Assembly (NCBI RefSeq): GCF_000374865.1
Contig: NZ_KB895469.1
Location: 1 to 59,730 of the forward strand
Reading direction: 5' to 3'
Length of the DNA: 59,730 nt
Source of the DNA: Arthrobacter sp. 135MFCol5.1
GTDB taxonomy: Bacteria > Actinomycetota > Actinomycetes > Actinomycetales > Micrococcaceae
Shown: positions 41,495 through 50,088 of the stretch, piece by piece
How positions within the stretch are numbered: position 1 is the first letter of the stretch
Layout: each line of letters opens with the position of its first letter
Made by a program: the position numbers and the translations under genes
Notes under the pieces: model-generated
Told to the model about the DNA's origin: nothing
Seen by the model: only the letters and a program-made list of their open reading frames with translations
Database searches by the model: none

Positions 41495-42787
41495 GTGACC
41501 CACGAAACACTTGACGCGTCCGCCGGCACGCTGCCCGCGGAGGCCATCGATGCGATCGAGCGTGCCGCCACCTCGGCACACCGCCACGAGGAGCTCTTCT
41601 CCGAACGGGCTGCCAACATCCGCCAGTCAGCCGTCCGGGATGTCTTCGACATTTCGCTGCGCCCCGGCCTGGTCTCGCTGGCCGGCGGCAGCCCCTACCT
41701 GCAGTCGCTCCCGCTGGAACGTCTGGCGGAAACGGCGGCCGCGATCATCGCCAACGACGGGTTGACCGCGCTTCAATACGGGGCGGGCCAGGGCACGGAG
41801 GAGCTCCGGGAACAGATCTGCGAGGTCATGGCCGCGGAGGGCATCCTGGACGCGAACCCCCGGAACGTGGTGATTACCGCAGGCTCGCAGTCGGCACAGG
41901 ACGTGGCCACCAAGCTCTTCTGCAATCCCGGCGACGTCGTCCTGGTGGAGGACCCCACCTACGTCGGGGCGCTCAATACGTTCGAGGCCTACCAGGTCCA
42001 GGTTGAAACGGTGGAGATGGACCAGTACGGCCTGGTCCCGGAGCTGCTGGAAGCCCGGATCGCGGCCCTCCAGCTCGCCGGCAAAAGCATCAAGTTCCTG
42101 TACACAATTCCCAACTTCAACAACCCCTCCGGCATCACGCTGGCCAAGGAGCGCCGGCAGCAGGTGGTGGATATATGCCGCAGGGCGAATATCCTTGTGC
42201 TCGAGGACAACCCCTACGGACTCCTCCGCTTCGAGGGCGAACCGCTGGCACCCCTGCGCGCCGCCAATCCCGACGACGTCATCTATCTGGGCTCGTTCTC
42301 CAAGATCTTCGCCCCGGGCCTGCGGATCGGCTGGGCACTGGTCCCTGAACACCTGCAGCGGCGCTACTACCTGGCCGCCGAGTCCGTCACCCTCTGCCCG
42401 CCGGCCCTGAACCAGATGCTGGTCTCCGCGTACCTGCGCGAGTACGACTGGAAGGGCCAGATCGAAACCTACCGGGTCCTCTACGCCGAACGGTGCCGGG
42501 CCATGCTGGCCGCCCTCGAGGAATACATGCCGGCCGGAACCACCTGGACCAGCCCGCAGGGCGGGTTCTTCGTCTGGGTGACGCTGCCCCAGGGCGTGGA
42601 CACCTACCCGCTGCTGCACAAGGCGATCGACGCCGGCGTGGTGTTCATCCCCGGAGCCGCCTTCACGCCGTCGGACGAGCCGTCCAACAAGCTGCGGCTC
42701 GCCTTCAGCGCTGTCCCCCCGGACGCCATCGCGGAAGGCGTCCGCCGATTGGCGCCGGTGCTTCAGGAAGCGATTGCGGCGCTGTAG
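41495..42787 (+). CDS. PLP-dependent class I/II aminotransferase
   Basis: 430 aa fold-type I aminotransferase close to 2-aminoadipate/aromatic (LysN/ARO8-like) enzymes: FLYTIPNFNNPSGITL, VLEDNPYGLL with the PLP Asp, and SFSKIFAPGLRIGW with the Schiff-base Lys. No N-terminal GntR domain, so not a MocR regulator. Exact amino donor is unknown. GTG at 41495 fits a leaderless mRNA (TATTCT six bases upstream); a TTG at 41480 lies inside the -10 region and is unlikely. Confidence 0.87.
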   Translation: MTHETLDASAGTLPAEAIDAIERAATSAHRHEELFSERAANIRQSAVRDVFDISLRPGLVSLAGGSPYLQSLPLERLAETAAAIIANDGLTALQYGAGQGTEELREQICEVMAAEGILDANPRNVVITAGSQSAQDVATKLFCNPGDVVLVEDPTYVGALNTFEAYQVQVETVEMDQYGLVPELLEARIAALQLAGKSIKFLYTIPNFNNPSGITLAKERRQQVVDICRRANILVLEDNPYGLLRFEGEPLAPLRAANPDDVIYLGSFSKIFAPGLRIGWALVPEHLQRRYYLAAESVTLCPPALNQMLVSAYLREYDWKGQIETYRVLYAERCRAMLAALEEYMPAGTTWTSPQGGFFVWVTLPQGVDTYPLLHKAIDAGVVFIPGAAFTPSDEPSNKLRLAFSAVPPDAIAEGVRRLAPVLQEAIAAL

Positions 42788-42831
42788 CGTAAGGCTCACG
42801 AGTGCCGAAAACCGAGCAAGGGAGCATGCAT

Positions 42832-43260
42832 ATGGGTGGAATCATCGTTGTAGGGGTCGACGGCAGCGCAACGGCAAAGAAAGCGGCCGAGTCGGCAAAG
42901 GACCTGGCCGCGGCGCTGGGCAGCTCGCTGCACGTGGTGTCCGCGTTCGACAGCGACAAGACTGAGGTGTTCGGCAGCGGCAGCGACCGCTGGATCGTGT
43001 CCGACGCCGATGCCGCCGAACAGGTTGCCCGCACGGTGGCGGAATCCCTGGGCCGGGATGTCACGGTGACGTACTCGGCCGCACGCGGACGGCCGGCGGA
43101 CGCCCTCATCAAGGAGGCCCTGCGCGTGGACGCACGCATGATCGTGGTGGGGAACCGGCGGATGCACGGAATCGGCCGGGTACTGGGCAGCGTGGCCAAC
43201 AGCGTGGCGCACAACGCGCCCTGCGATGTCTACATCGCCAACACCTACGACGCCGACTGA
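42832..43260 (+). CDS. Universal stress protein family
   Basis: 142 aa single-domain Usp. N-terminal IIVVGVDGSATAKKA and C-terminal VVGNRRMHGIGRVLGSVANS, the G-x2-G-x9-G(S) type ATP-binding loop, are intact. Probably binds ATP and acts in stress or dormancy. ATG 42832 has AAGGGAG at seven bases; an ATG two codons earlier is too close to it. Confidence 0.88.
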   Translation: MGGIIVVGVDGSATAKKAAESAKDLAAALGSSLHVVSAFDSDKTEVFGSGSDRWIVSDADAAEQVARTVAESLGRDVTVTYSAARGRPADALIKEALRVDARMIVVGNRRMHGIGRVLGSVANSVAHNAPCDVYIANTYDAD

Positions 43261-43270
43261 AGCGTAACGG

Positions 43271-43314
43271 CGGACACTCCCCGTGGTGGCGGACATCGCT
43301 GCGGGGGGTGTCCG
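43271..43314 (+). terminator. Hairpin terminator after usp
   Basis: 13-bp stem (43271-43283 with 43302-43314, one mismatch), 18-nt loop. Confidence 0.65.
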
Positions 43315-43380
43315 TTCTCACCGCCGAAACGGCGGCCCGGCACGGTCTGCAACGATAAAATTGGAGAGGCCCCCAAAGGC

Positions 43381-43752
43381 GTGGACACGTCCATTCACCT
43401 CCAGCAAAGGCCTCCCTTGATTACTCTGCAGCGCCGTCAGCTCGTCGGCCACGACATCCTCCTGGCCCGCCACGGGAACCACATCTCCTCAATGCGGGTG
43501 GACCGCAGCAACGGCAGGGTGGTGGCACTGCTCGACGACGGCAGCCTGGACAGCGCTCCCAACCTGATCGCCCCCGGACTGCAGCTGCCGCAGACCGTGC
43601 GCAGCGTCCTGCGCGAAGACTGGAAACTCCTCAGCGCCTGGGCAGGTGCAGCAGCCCTGTTGGGAGGCCTGATGACGGCCGCAACCGTCTTCCTCGGCAC
43701 CAGCGCCGACCCGGCCGTCCTTGAAGCCTTCACGGCCTACGCCGCCTACTAG
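43381..43752 (+). CDS. Small membrane-anchored protein, function unknown
   Basis: 123 aa. Soluble N-terminal part (about 1-80; HDILLARHGNHISSMRVD, ALLDDGSL) with alternating beta pattern, then one membrane span (WAGAAALLGGLMTAATVFL, about 87-107) and a short Ala/Tyr tail. GTG start with GGAGAGG about 11 bases upstream. No recognised domain. Confidence 0.6.
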   Translation: MDTSIHLQQRPPLITLQRRQLVGHDILLARHGNHISSMRVDRSNGRVVALLDDGSLDSAPNLIAPGLQLPQTVRSVLREDWKLLSAWAGAAALLGGLMTAATVFLGTSADPAVLEAFTAYAAY

Positions 43753-43791
43753 GCCCGCGCGCCGTACTTCCCCGTACCCCGGGACGGGCAT

Positions 43792-44409
43792 TCAGCCCAC
43801 CAGCCAGCCCCGCAGCAGCCACCAGATCCCGGCCATCACCACCCCGCCAAAGAGTGCACCGGCCACCACCTGGGGCAGCGTATGCGCCCGAAGCACAACG
43901 CGCGACCAGCAGACCGCCGGAACCAGCACCAGCAACGGCGCCCAGGCGGCGCCGAGCATCAGCACCGATACGACGGCGGCGCAAGATATGGCAGCGGCAT
44001 GGCCGCTCATTTTCCAGAACAGGCTGACCGCGGCCAACACCGCCACGCCGCCCACCACCGCCAGGACCATGGCAACCACGCTGTGCGGCGCACCTGCCGC
44101 TGCCAGGACCAGCAGTCCGACGGCGATGCATGCCAATGCCATCAGGAGCACGGGCGCGCGCTGCTTGCGGTCGCTTACATGGTGGTCCGTGACCTTGCCC
44201 AGCCGGACCAGGACCAGCAGCACCGCCAGCGGCAGCACGCAGACAAACAACGCCGCGAGTGCACCGTAGCCGATGGTTCCCGGAAATCCCGGCTCGGCCA
44301 GCGGGCTGATCAACAGCTGGATGCTGACCACCACCGGCGGCTGGAACACCTCCGTGATCCAGGTGGCCGCGCGGTTCTTCGCCCGCAGCGGCACGGTGTT
44401 GACGGGCAC
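43792..44409 (-). CDS. PAP2-like membrane phosphatase family, catalytic set incomplete
   Basis: 205 aa, about six membrane segments. PAP2 landmarks: SGH (135-137) and SRVVLRAHTLPQ (169-180), in which Arg170 and His176 match but the usual Asp four residues after His is Gln180. The upstream KxxxxxxRP motif is not clear either. It may be a weak, altered or non-catalytic lipid phosphatase. GTG starts 3 bp after the bkd E2 stop, so it is cotranscribed with that operon. Confidence 0.7.
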   Translation of the reverse strand: MPVNTVPLRAKNRAATWITEVFQPPVVVSIQLLISPLAEPGFPGTIGYGALAALFVCVLPLAVLLVLVRLGKVTDHHVSDRKQRAPVLLMALACIAVGLLVLAAAGAPHSVVAMVLAVVGGVAVLAAVSLFWKMSGHAAAISCAAVVSVLMLGAAWAPLLVLVPAVCWSRVVLRAHTLPQVVAGALFGGVVMAGIWWLLRGWLVG

Positions 44410-44412
44410 GGC

Positions 44413-45873
44413 CTAGTCCAGGAGGAGCGCGGGCTCTTCCAGGATGGCCGCGACGTCGGCCATGAAGCGGGCGGACAAATCACCGTCCACCACACGGTGG
44501 TCAAAGGATCCGCCCAGCGTGGTGATCCAGCGCGGAATCACCTCGCCATCCAGGACCCACGGCTTCTGCTTGATGGTGCCGAACGCGACGATGGCCACCT
44601 CACCCGGGTTGATGATGGGCGTTCCCGTGTCGATGCCCAGTGCCCCGATGTTGGTGACCGTGAGCGTGCCGCCCTGCATTTCCGCGGGCTGGGTTTTCCC
44701 TGCCCGGGCGGTGGTGGCCAGGTTGTTCAGCGCCAGGGCCAGTTCCTTCAGCGACAGGTCCTGGGCGTTCTTGATGTTCGGGACCATCAATCCGCGCGGG
44801 GTGGCGGCGGCAATGCCCAGGTTCATGAAGTGCTTGACCTGGATCTCGGCGCTGCCGTCGCCGTTGTCCACCCACGATGCGTTCACGCTGGGGTTGCGGG
44901 CGGCGGCCCAGATAACGGCCTTGGCGAGGATGAGGAGCGGGGATACCCTGATGCCCTCAAAATCGCGGGAGGCCTTGAGCCGCTTGACGAATTCCATGGT
45001 GCGGCTGGCGTCGACGTCCACGAAGATGCTGACGTGCGGGGCCGCGAAAGCAGACTCCACCATCGCCTTGGCCGTGGCCTTGCGGACACCCTTGACCGGG
45101 ATACGCTCGATGCGCTGGTCCTGTGGCTTGCCGGCCTTGCCCCAGAAGCCGTCAGCCTTGTCCAGTTCCGCATCGCGCTGCGCCTGGTAGCTGACCAGGT
45201 CCTCGCGCGTGACCTCGCCGCGGGAACCGGTGGCCACCACATCCGCGAGGTCGATGCCGAGGTCGCGGGCGATCTTGCGGACCGGCGGCTTGGCCAGGAC
45301 CCGGTTGACCAGGCCCGTGATGGTGCCGCCAAGGGTGGGGCGGTTGTCCACGGCGGCAGTTTCGCTGCCGGTCACCTCGGCTGGCGTCCGCGGCTGCACC
45401 GGCTCAACTTCGGGAGCGTTTACCGTCACCGAGGCGGCGGGTGCGTTCTTGCGGGGGCGCCGCTTGACGGCGTCGGCCTTGGGTCCGGAGCCCACCAAGG
45501 GAGCATTGGCCGGGGAGCTCCCGCTGCCGGCCGCCGTCGGTTCTTCTGCCGCGTCCACGGGGAGCTTGCCGTACAGCGGCTGCGCCGGGGGCTCCGGCGC
45601 GCGGACATCGGCAGGAGTGGGGTCGCCGGAGACTTCGTCGCTGACGCTGATAATGGCCGTGCCGACGTCAACGGTCACGCCCTCCTCCACCAGCAGCTCG
45701 CTGACGGTCCCGGCAAAGGGGGACGGCAGTTCCACGATCGACTTTGCGGTTTCGATCTCGCAGATCACGTCGTTGATGGCGACGGCGTCGCCCGGCTTGA
45801 CCTTCCAGGAAACGATTTCAGCCTCGGTAAGGCCCTCGCCGACGTCCGGCAGGTTGAACTTGTTAAGGGTCAT
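44413..45873 (-). CDS. bkdC: 2-oxoacid dehydrogenase E2, dihydrolipoamide acyltransferase
   Basis: 486 aa. Lipoyl domain 1-78 with lipoyl-Lys44 in EIETAKSIVELP; a Pro/Ala linker (about 80-185); E3-binding domain (VRKIARDLGIDLADVVATG); catalytic domain ending with His459 and Asp463 in DHRVVDGD. Transfers acyl groups from E1 to CoA. Located after E1a-E1b; branched-chain rather than pyruvate role is inferred from E1 sequence and gene order. GAGG before ATG. No E3 gene here. Confidence 0.92.
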   Translation of the reverse strand: MTLNKFNLPDVGEGLTEAEIVSWKVKPGDAVAINDVICEIETAKSIVELPSPFAGTVSELLVEEGVTVDVGTAIISVSDEVSGDPTPADVRAPEPPAQPLYGKLPVDAAEEPTAAGSGSSPANAPLVGSGPKADAVKRRPRKNAPAASVTVNAPEVEPVQPRTPAEVTGSETAAVDNRPTLGGTITGLVNRVLAKPPVRKIARDLGIDLADVVATGSRGEVTREDLVSYQAQRDAELDKADGFWGKAGKPQDQRIERIPVKGVRKATAKAMVESAFAAPHVSIFVDVDASRTMEFVKRLKASRDFEGIRVSPLLILAKAVIWAAARNPSVNASWVDNGDGSAEIQVKHFMNLGIAAATPRGLMVPNIKNAQDLSLKELALALNNLATTARAGKTQPAEMQGGTLTVTNIGALGIDTGTPIINPGEVAIVAFGTIKQKPWVLDGEVIPRWITTLGGSFDHRVVDGDLSARFMADVAAILEEPALLLD

Positions 45874-45880
45874 GGTGTCC

Positions 45881-46861
45881 TCAGTAGGAGAGGGCGCGGT
45901 CCAGCGCCTCCAGGATGCGGTCGATGTCCGGAAGGTAGTCTTCCTCCACCTTGGCAACGGGGTACGGCATGTGGAAACCGCCGACGCGGATTACCGGCGC
46001 CTCCAGGGAGTGGAACGCCCGCTCGCTGATCCTGGCGGCGATCTCGCCGCCCACTCCGCCGAACGTGGGAGCCTCGTGCGCGACGATCAGCCGGCCGGTC
46101 TTCAGGACGGACGCGGTGACGGTGTCGAAGTCGATCGGGGAGATGGACCGGAGGTCGATGACCTCAAGGCTCCTGCCGTCCTCCTCCGCGGCATTCGCGG
46201 CCGCCAGGGCAACGGGCACCAGGGGGCCGTATGCGACCACGGTGGCGTCCGTTCCCTCGCGGAGGACGTGGGCCTTGAAGGGGTCCGCGGAGGGGCCGGG
46301 GGCCTGGACGTCAACGTCGCCCTTGAGCCAATAGCGCCGCTTGGGTTCGAAGATGATCACCGGATCCTTGCACTCCACGGCCTGTTGGATCATCCAGTAG
46401 GCGTCATGCGGGTTGGACGGGGTGATGATGCGCAGGCCGGCCGTGTGCGCGAACAGCGCCTCGGGAGACTCGGAGTGGTGCTCGATGGAGCCGATGCCGC
46501 CGCCGTAGGGGATCCGGATGACGACGGGCACGCTGAGGTTGCCGCTGCTGCGCGAATGGATCTTGGCCAGCTGGGTGGTGATCTGGTTGAAGCCGGGGAA
46601 GACGAAGCCGTCGAACTGGATCTCGCACACCGGGCTGTACCCGCGCAGGGCCAGGCCTATCGCGGTGCCGATGATCCCGGACTCGGCCAGCGGCGTGTCC
46701 ACGACCCGGTCGGGGCCGAATTCGCCGATCAGCCCGTCCGTTACCCGGTAGACACCGCCGAGGGGGCCGATGTCCTCGCCCATCAGGAGCGATTTAGGGT
46801 TGGCCGCCAGCGTGGCGCGGAGGCCTTCGTTGATGGCCTTCGCGATGGTCATGGTGGTCAT
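45881..46861 (-). CDS. bkdB: 2-oxoacid dehydrogenase E1 beta subunit
   Basis: 326 aa transketolase-like beta subunit: LLMGEDIGPLGGVYRVTDGL, IPYGGGIGSIEHHSES and C-terminal LIVAHEAPTFGGVGGEIAA are typical of branched-chain E1b. With E1a it decarboxylates branched-chain 2-oxoacids using TPP. The ATG shares one base with the E1a stop (TGATG); E2 follows after 7 bp. Confidence 0.93.
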   Translation of the reverse strand: MTTMTIAKAINEGLRATLAANPKSLLMGEDIGPLGGVYRVTDGLIGEFGPDRVVDTPLAESGIIGTAIGLALRGYSPVCEIQFDGFVFPGFNQITTQLAKIHSRSSGNLSVPVVIRIPYGGGIGSIEHHSESPEALFAHTAGLRIITPSNPHDAYWMIQQAVECKDPVIIFEPKRRYWLKGDVDVQAPGPSADPFKAHVLREGTDATVVAYGPLVPVALAAANAAEEDGRSLEVIDLRSISPIDFDTVTASVLKTGRLIVAHEAPTFGGVGGEIAARISERAFHSLEAPVIRVGGFHMPYPVAKVEEDYLPDIDRILEALDRALSY

Positions 46862-48093
46862 CAGTGGCCTGCCTTTGCTGCCTGCCCGGCGGACTCGTCC
46901 TCGCCGGCAAATCCTGCGCTGTATTCCTCGAACCACGCCAGTTCCTCGGCCACCAGCGGGTGGGCCTCGGCATAGACGTTGGCGAAAGCCTGCCGGATGT
47001 CCGGGTCCTGAAGGTCGTGGGCGGTGCGCCGGACGTAGGAGGCGAGCTCGTCGCCGTCGGCCCTGACCTTGGCGAAGAAGTCGTCAGCCGCCAGGCCCTC
47101 GGCGCGCAGGTACTTCTCCAGCCGCGCCAGCGGATCCTTCGCCCGCCACGCGTCCTCTTCGGCAGACTGGCGGTACTTGGTGGGATCGTCGGCGGTGGTA
47201 TGCGCTCCCACCCGGTATGTGAAGGCCTCGATCAGGACCGGCCCCTTGCCCTGGCGGGCGTGCTCCAGCGCCCACTCGGTGACCGCGTGCACGGCGATCA
47301 CGTCGTTGCCGTCCACCCGGATGCCCGGGAAGCCATACCCTTTGGCCCGGTTGGAGAGCGGGACCCGGGTCTGGACGTTGGTGGGCACGGAAATGGCCCA
47401 GTGGTTGTTCTGGCAGAAGAACACCACCGGGGCGTTGTAGGAGGAGGCGAACACCATTGATTCGTGGACGTCGCCTTCGGAGCTGGCGCCGTCGCCGAAG
47501 TAGGCGATCACGGCGGCGTCCGGCTCCTTGCCTGCGCCATCGGTTGCGGCGGCGAGCTTCTGGTCGCGCTGGATTCCCATCGCATAGCCAACGGCATGGA
47601 GGGTCTGTGCGGCCAGGACCAGCGTGTACAGGTGGAAGTTGGTGTCCTTGGGGTTCCAGCCGCCGTTGGAGACTCCGCGGAACTGGCGCAGGAGTTCGGC
47701 AAGGTCCACGTTGCGGGTCAGGGCGACGCCGTGCTCACGGTACGTGGGGAAGATGTAGTCCTGCGGCTGGCTGGCACGGCCCGAGCCGATCTGCGCAGCT
47801 TCCTGGCCCGTGAGCGGCACCCACAATGCCAGCTGGCCCTGGCGCTGCAGGGCGGTGGCTTCAACGTCGAACCGGCGGATCGCGGCCATGTCGGCGTACA
47901 GGCCGCGCAGCGCTTCGGGGGTGAGCTTGTCCGCATACCTGCTGAACACCGGATCGGCGCCGAGCTTCCCATCGGGGCCGAGCAGCTGGACCATGGGGGC
48001 GGCGGGCTCGCCCAAGACAGCCTCAGCATCAGCTTCCCGCTGGTCGTCTACCGCTGTTCCGTCGAACTCGGTGGAAGGCAGATGAGTGCCCAT
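46861..48093 (-). CDS. bkdA: 2-oxoacid dehydrogenase E1 alpha subunit
   Basis: 410 aa. TPP-binding stretch GDGASSEGDVHESMVFAS followed by VVFFCQNNHWAISVP, and RVGAHTTADDPTKYR, the phosphorylation-loop region of E1a. First gene of the bkd operon. ATG 48093 has AAGGAG upstream. A nested palindrome at 48143-48182 lies 50 bp before it. Confidence 0.93.
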   Translation of the reverse strand: MGTHLPSTEFDGTAVDDQREADAEAVLGEPAAPMVQLLGPDGKLGADPVFSRYADKLTPEALRGLYADMAAIRRFDVEATALQRQGQLALWVPLTGQEAAQIGSGRASQPQDYIFPTYREHGVALTRNVDLAELLRQFRGVSNGGWNPKDTNFHLYTLVLAAQTLHAVGYAMGIQRDQKLAAATDGAGKEPDAAVIAYFGDGASSEGDVHESMVFASSYNAPVVFFCQNNHWAISVPTNVQTRVPLSNRAKGYGFPGIRVDGNDVIAVHAVTEWALEHARQGKGPVLIEAFTYRVGAHTTADDPTKYRQSAEEDAWRAKDPLARLEKYLRAEGLAADDFFAKVRADGDELASYVRRTAHDLQDPDIRQAFANVYAEAHPLVAEELAWFEEYSAGFAGEDESAGQAAKAGH

Positions 48094-48111
48094 ACCGTCT
48101 CCTTGCTTGCC

Positions 48112-48123
48112 GCATCCGGATGC
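48112..48123. promoter_or_regulatory. 12-bp palindrome near the bkd start
   Basis: GCATCCGGATGC, 19 bp upstream of the ATG of the E1a gene. Confidence 0.35.
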
Positions 48124-48142
48124 AATGCAAATGTCGCTGGGA

Positions 48143-48182
48143 TATATGCCGCACATGGAATACATTCCGCTTGCGGCATATA
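48143..48182. promoter_or_regulatory. Nested palindrome upstream of bkd operon
   Basis: Outer arms TATATGCCGCA (48143-48153) and its exact reverse complement (48172-48182); inside them GGAAT-AC-ATTCC (48157-48168). Likely operator for a multimeric regulator such as an Lrp/BkdR-type protein. Confidence 0.6.
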
Positions 48183-48243
48183 CATTGGCTTACTGATCCT
48201 AACTTTATCTTCGGTAGGTAGCGGAAGGGCTACTTGTTAAGTG

Positions 48244-49362
48244 CTAGGAACTGGCCGGTGCCTTTGTATAGTCGGCACACAACTGGAGGAAACGCGTGTT
48301 GGCTTCAGCCTCCCCGATACTTACCCTTACACCTTCGCCGGGAAACGCCCGCACGGAGAGGGCACGCGAGCCTGCCAGCTCCGCAAACGCAGCACTTTCG
48401 GCGCCGAGGGCCAGCCATACGAAGTTGCCCTGCGCATCGGGAATATCCCAGCCCAGATCCCGCAGGCCAGCGGTGACACGCTCCCTCTCGTCGACGAGCT
48501 TTTGTACCCTTTCCACAACCTGGCCATAGTTCTCGAGTGAAACAATGGCCGCACGCTCCGCAATTTGGGACACCGCAAAGGGCGTTGCTGCGATGCGAAG
48601 GTACTGGGTCAGCTGGGGACGGGACACGCTGTAGCCGACCCGGAGTCCTGCCAGGCCATGGGCCTTGGAGAACGTCCGGAGCACGACGACATTGGGGTAT
48701 TTGCGGTAGAGGTCGATCCCGTCGACGGCGCCTGCCGCCCTGACGAACTCCTGGTAGGCCTCGTCGATCACCACCACCACATCGGCGGGAACGGACCGGA
48801 TGAAGGCCTCAGTCTCGGCCGCCGTGAGGGCGGGCCCGGTGGGATTGTTGGGCGTGCAGAGGATGATGACCCTGGTGCGGGCTGTGACTGCAGCGGCCAT
48901 GGCGTCCAGGTCATGCCGGCCGTCCGGCAGCACGGGGATGCGCACACTTTCCGCACCTGCAAGGCCGACGCTGATGGGGTAGGCCTCGAAAGACCGCCAC
49001 GCATAGATCACCTCGTCGGCCTTGCCGTCCTCATTCTGACCGGCAAAGGCCGCAAGGATCTGGCCCAGGGCCCCCAGGCTTCCCGCGCCGGTCACGATGT
49101 CCTCGGCCGGTACGCCAAGGAATTTGGCAAGTGCTGCCCTCAGCTTGCTGCTCAGGGGATCCGGATACCGGTTGAAGTCATCCTGCCGGGCAATGGCCTC
49201 CAGCACCGCAGGAATCGGCGGCAGCGGGTTCTCGTTTGATGACAACTTATAGCTGGCCAGTCCGCTGACGGCGGCGGGCGGTTTTCCTGCGGCATAACGG
49301 GGCAGTCGGTCCAGCACCGGGCGCGGCGCTATTCCGCCTTCCCTGGTCTCAGATGAGGTCAT
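48244..49362 (-). CDS. hisC: Histidinol-phosphate/aromatic aminotransferase, HisC-like
   Basis: 372 aa PLP enzyme: SSNENPLPPIPAV at the N-terminus, CTPNNPTGPALT, DEAYQEFV and RTFSKAHGLAGLRVGY with the Schiff-base Lys, ending RVSIGEAEANTRFL. This is the HisC family, converting histidinol-phosphate; actinobacteria also have a phenylalanine aminotransferase (Pat) in this family. It is not in a his operon, so an aromatic/phenylalanine role is possible. TAGGCT six bases before the ATG supports the start. Confidence 0.85.
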   Translation of the reverse strand: MTSSETREGGIAPRPVLDRLPRYAAGKPPAAVSGLASYKLSSNENPLPPIPAVLEAIARQDDFNRYPDPLSSKLRAALAKFLGVPAEDIVTGAGSLGALGQILAAFAGQNEDGKADEVIYAWRSFEAYPISVGLAGAESVRIPVLPDGRHDLDAMAAAVTARTRVIILCTPNNPTGPALTAAETEAFIRSVPADVVVVIDEAYQEFVRAAGAVDGIDLYRKYPNVVVLRTFSKAHGLAGLRVGYSVSRPQLTQYLRIAATPFAVSQIAERAAIVSLENYGQVVERVQKLVDERERVTAGLRDLGWDIPDAQGNFVWLALGAESAAFAELAGSRALSVRAFPGEGVRVSIGEAEANTRFLQLCADYTKAPASS

Positions 49363-49368
49363 GGTTCC

Positions 49369-49374
49369 AGCCTA
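49369..49374 (-). promoter_or_regulatory. Putative -10 box of hisC-like gene
   Basis: TAGGCT, ggaacc, ATG; identical to the module before the HD-hydrolase gene at 5868. Confidence 0.5.
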
Positions 49375-49467
49375 CTTCGCGGCTGCCGGGGGCACCCGGG
49401 AGGCAAACCCGGAAATCCACGCCCGCGCTGCAAGCCGGCGCCCCTGACCATGTGGAAGCATGGTGGC

Positions 49468-49893
49468 ATGGGTTCCTTCATCCTTCGCGTCATCGTCAAC
49501 GCAGCAGCCCTCTGGGTGGCCAGTTGGATACTGCCGGGAATGGACATCTCAAGCACCGCGACGTCCGATGCGGTGGCACGGTCCGGGATATCGCAGGATA
49601 CCGGCACCATCGGGATTGTCCTGGCCTATCTCTTCATCGGCCTCATCTTCGGGGTGGTCAACGCCTTCGTGCGGCCATTGGTAAGGCTCCTGGCCCTGCC
49701 CATCACCATCCTGACGCTTGGCCTGTTCGCCATCGTCATCAACGCCGCCATGCTCTACCTGACCGCATGGATCAGCAGTTACACCCCCGTACACCTCACC
49801 ATTGATTCCTTCTTCTGGACCGCGGTGCTGGCCGCCATCATCATCTCCCTGGTCTCCATGGTGGCGGGCATCCTGCCGGGCCGCCGGCGCTGA
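49468..49893 (+). CDS. Phage-holin-like membrane protein (YvlD type)
   Basis: 141 aa with four hydrophobic spans and the pattern IFGVVNAFVRPLVRLLALPITILTLGLF, the signature of the Phage_holin_4_2/YvlD family. Despite the name this is a chromosomal membrane-protein family without a proven lysis role. ATG 49468 (MGSFILRV) begins the conserved part; another ATG six codons earlier is possible. Confidence 0.78.
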   Translation: MGSFILRVIVNAAALWVASWILPGMDISSTATSDAVARSGISQDTGTIGIVLAYLFIGLIFGVVNAFVRPLVRLLALPITILTLGLFAIVINAAMLYLTAWISSYTPVHLTIDSFFWTAVLAAIIISLVSMVAGILPGRRR

Positions 49894-50088
49894 TTCCGGC
49901 CGTCCGGGACCTTCCCGCCCAAGTAGGAATACGCCCCGAACCAAGTACTCGGCAGGTGCGCGTCCTCTGAACCGCTCTGAAATTGCAGTACCGGCCACCC
50001 ATGACCCGCGGGACCCGGCCTCCTAGGCTGCTGCCAGTTGGGCCGCCGTGCGGCCCGTTGCTGTCAGTTACTGGAACGGGGGCCATCA

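Noticed and set aside
41495..42787. MocR/GntR-type regulator
   Set aside because: The aminotransferase fold begins soon after the start; there is no N-terminal winged-helix domain.
43882..46029. A 715-codon plus-strand frame across the PAP2-like and E2 genes
   Set aside because: Spans two convincing minus-strand genes and reads as low-complexity Gly/Arg/Asp sequence; an artefact of codon bias.
49468..49893. Prophage remnant because of a holin-like protein
   Set aside because: The family is widespread as a chromosomal membrane protein; no lysin, integrase or structural genes nearby.
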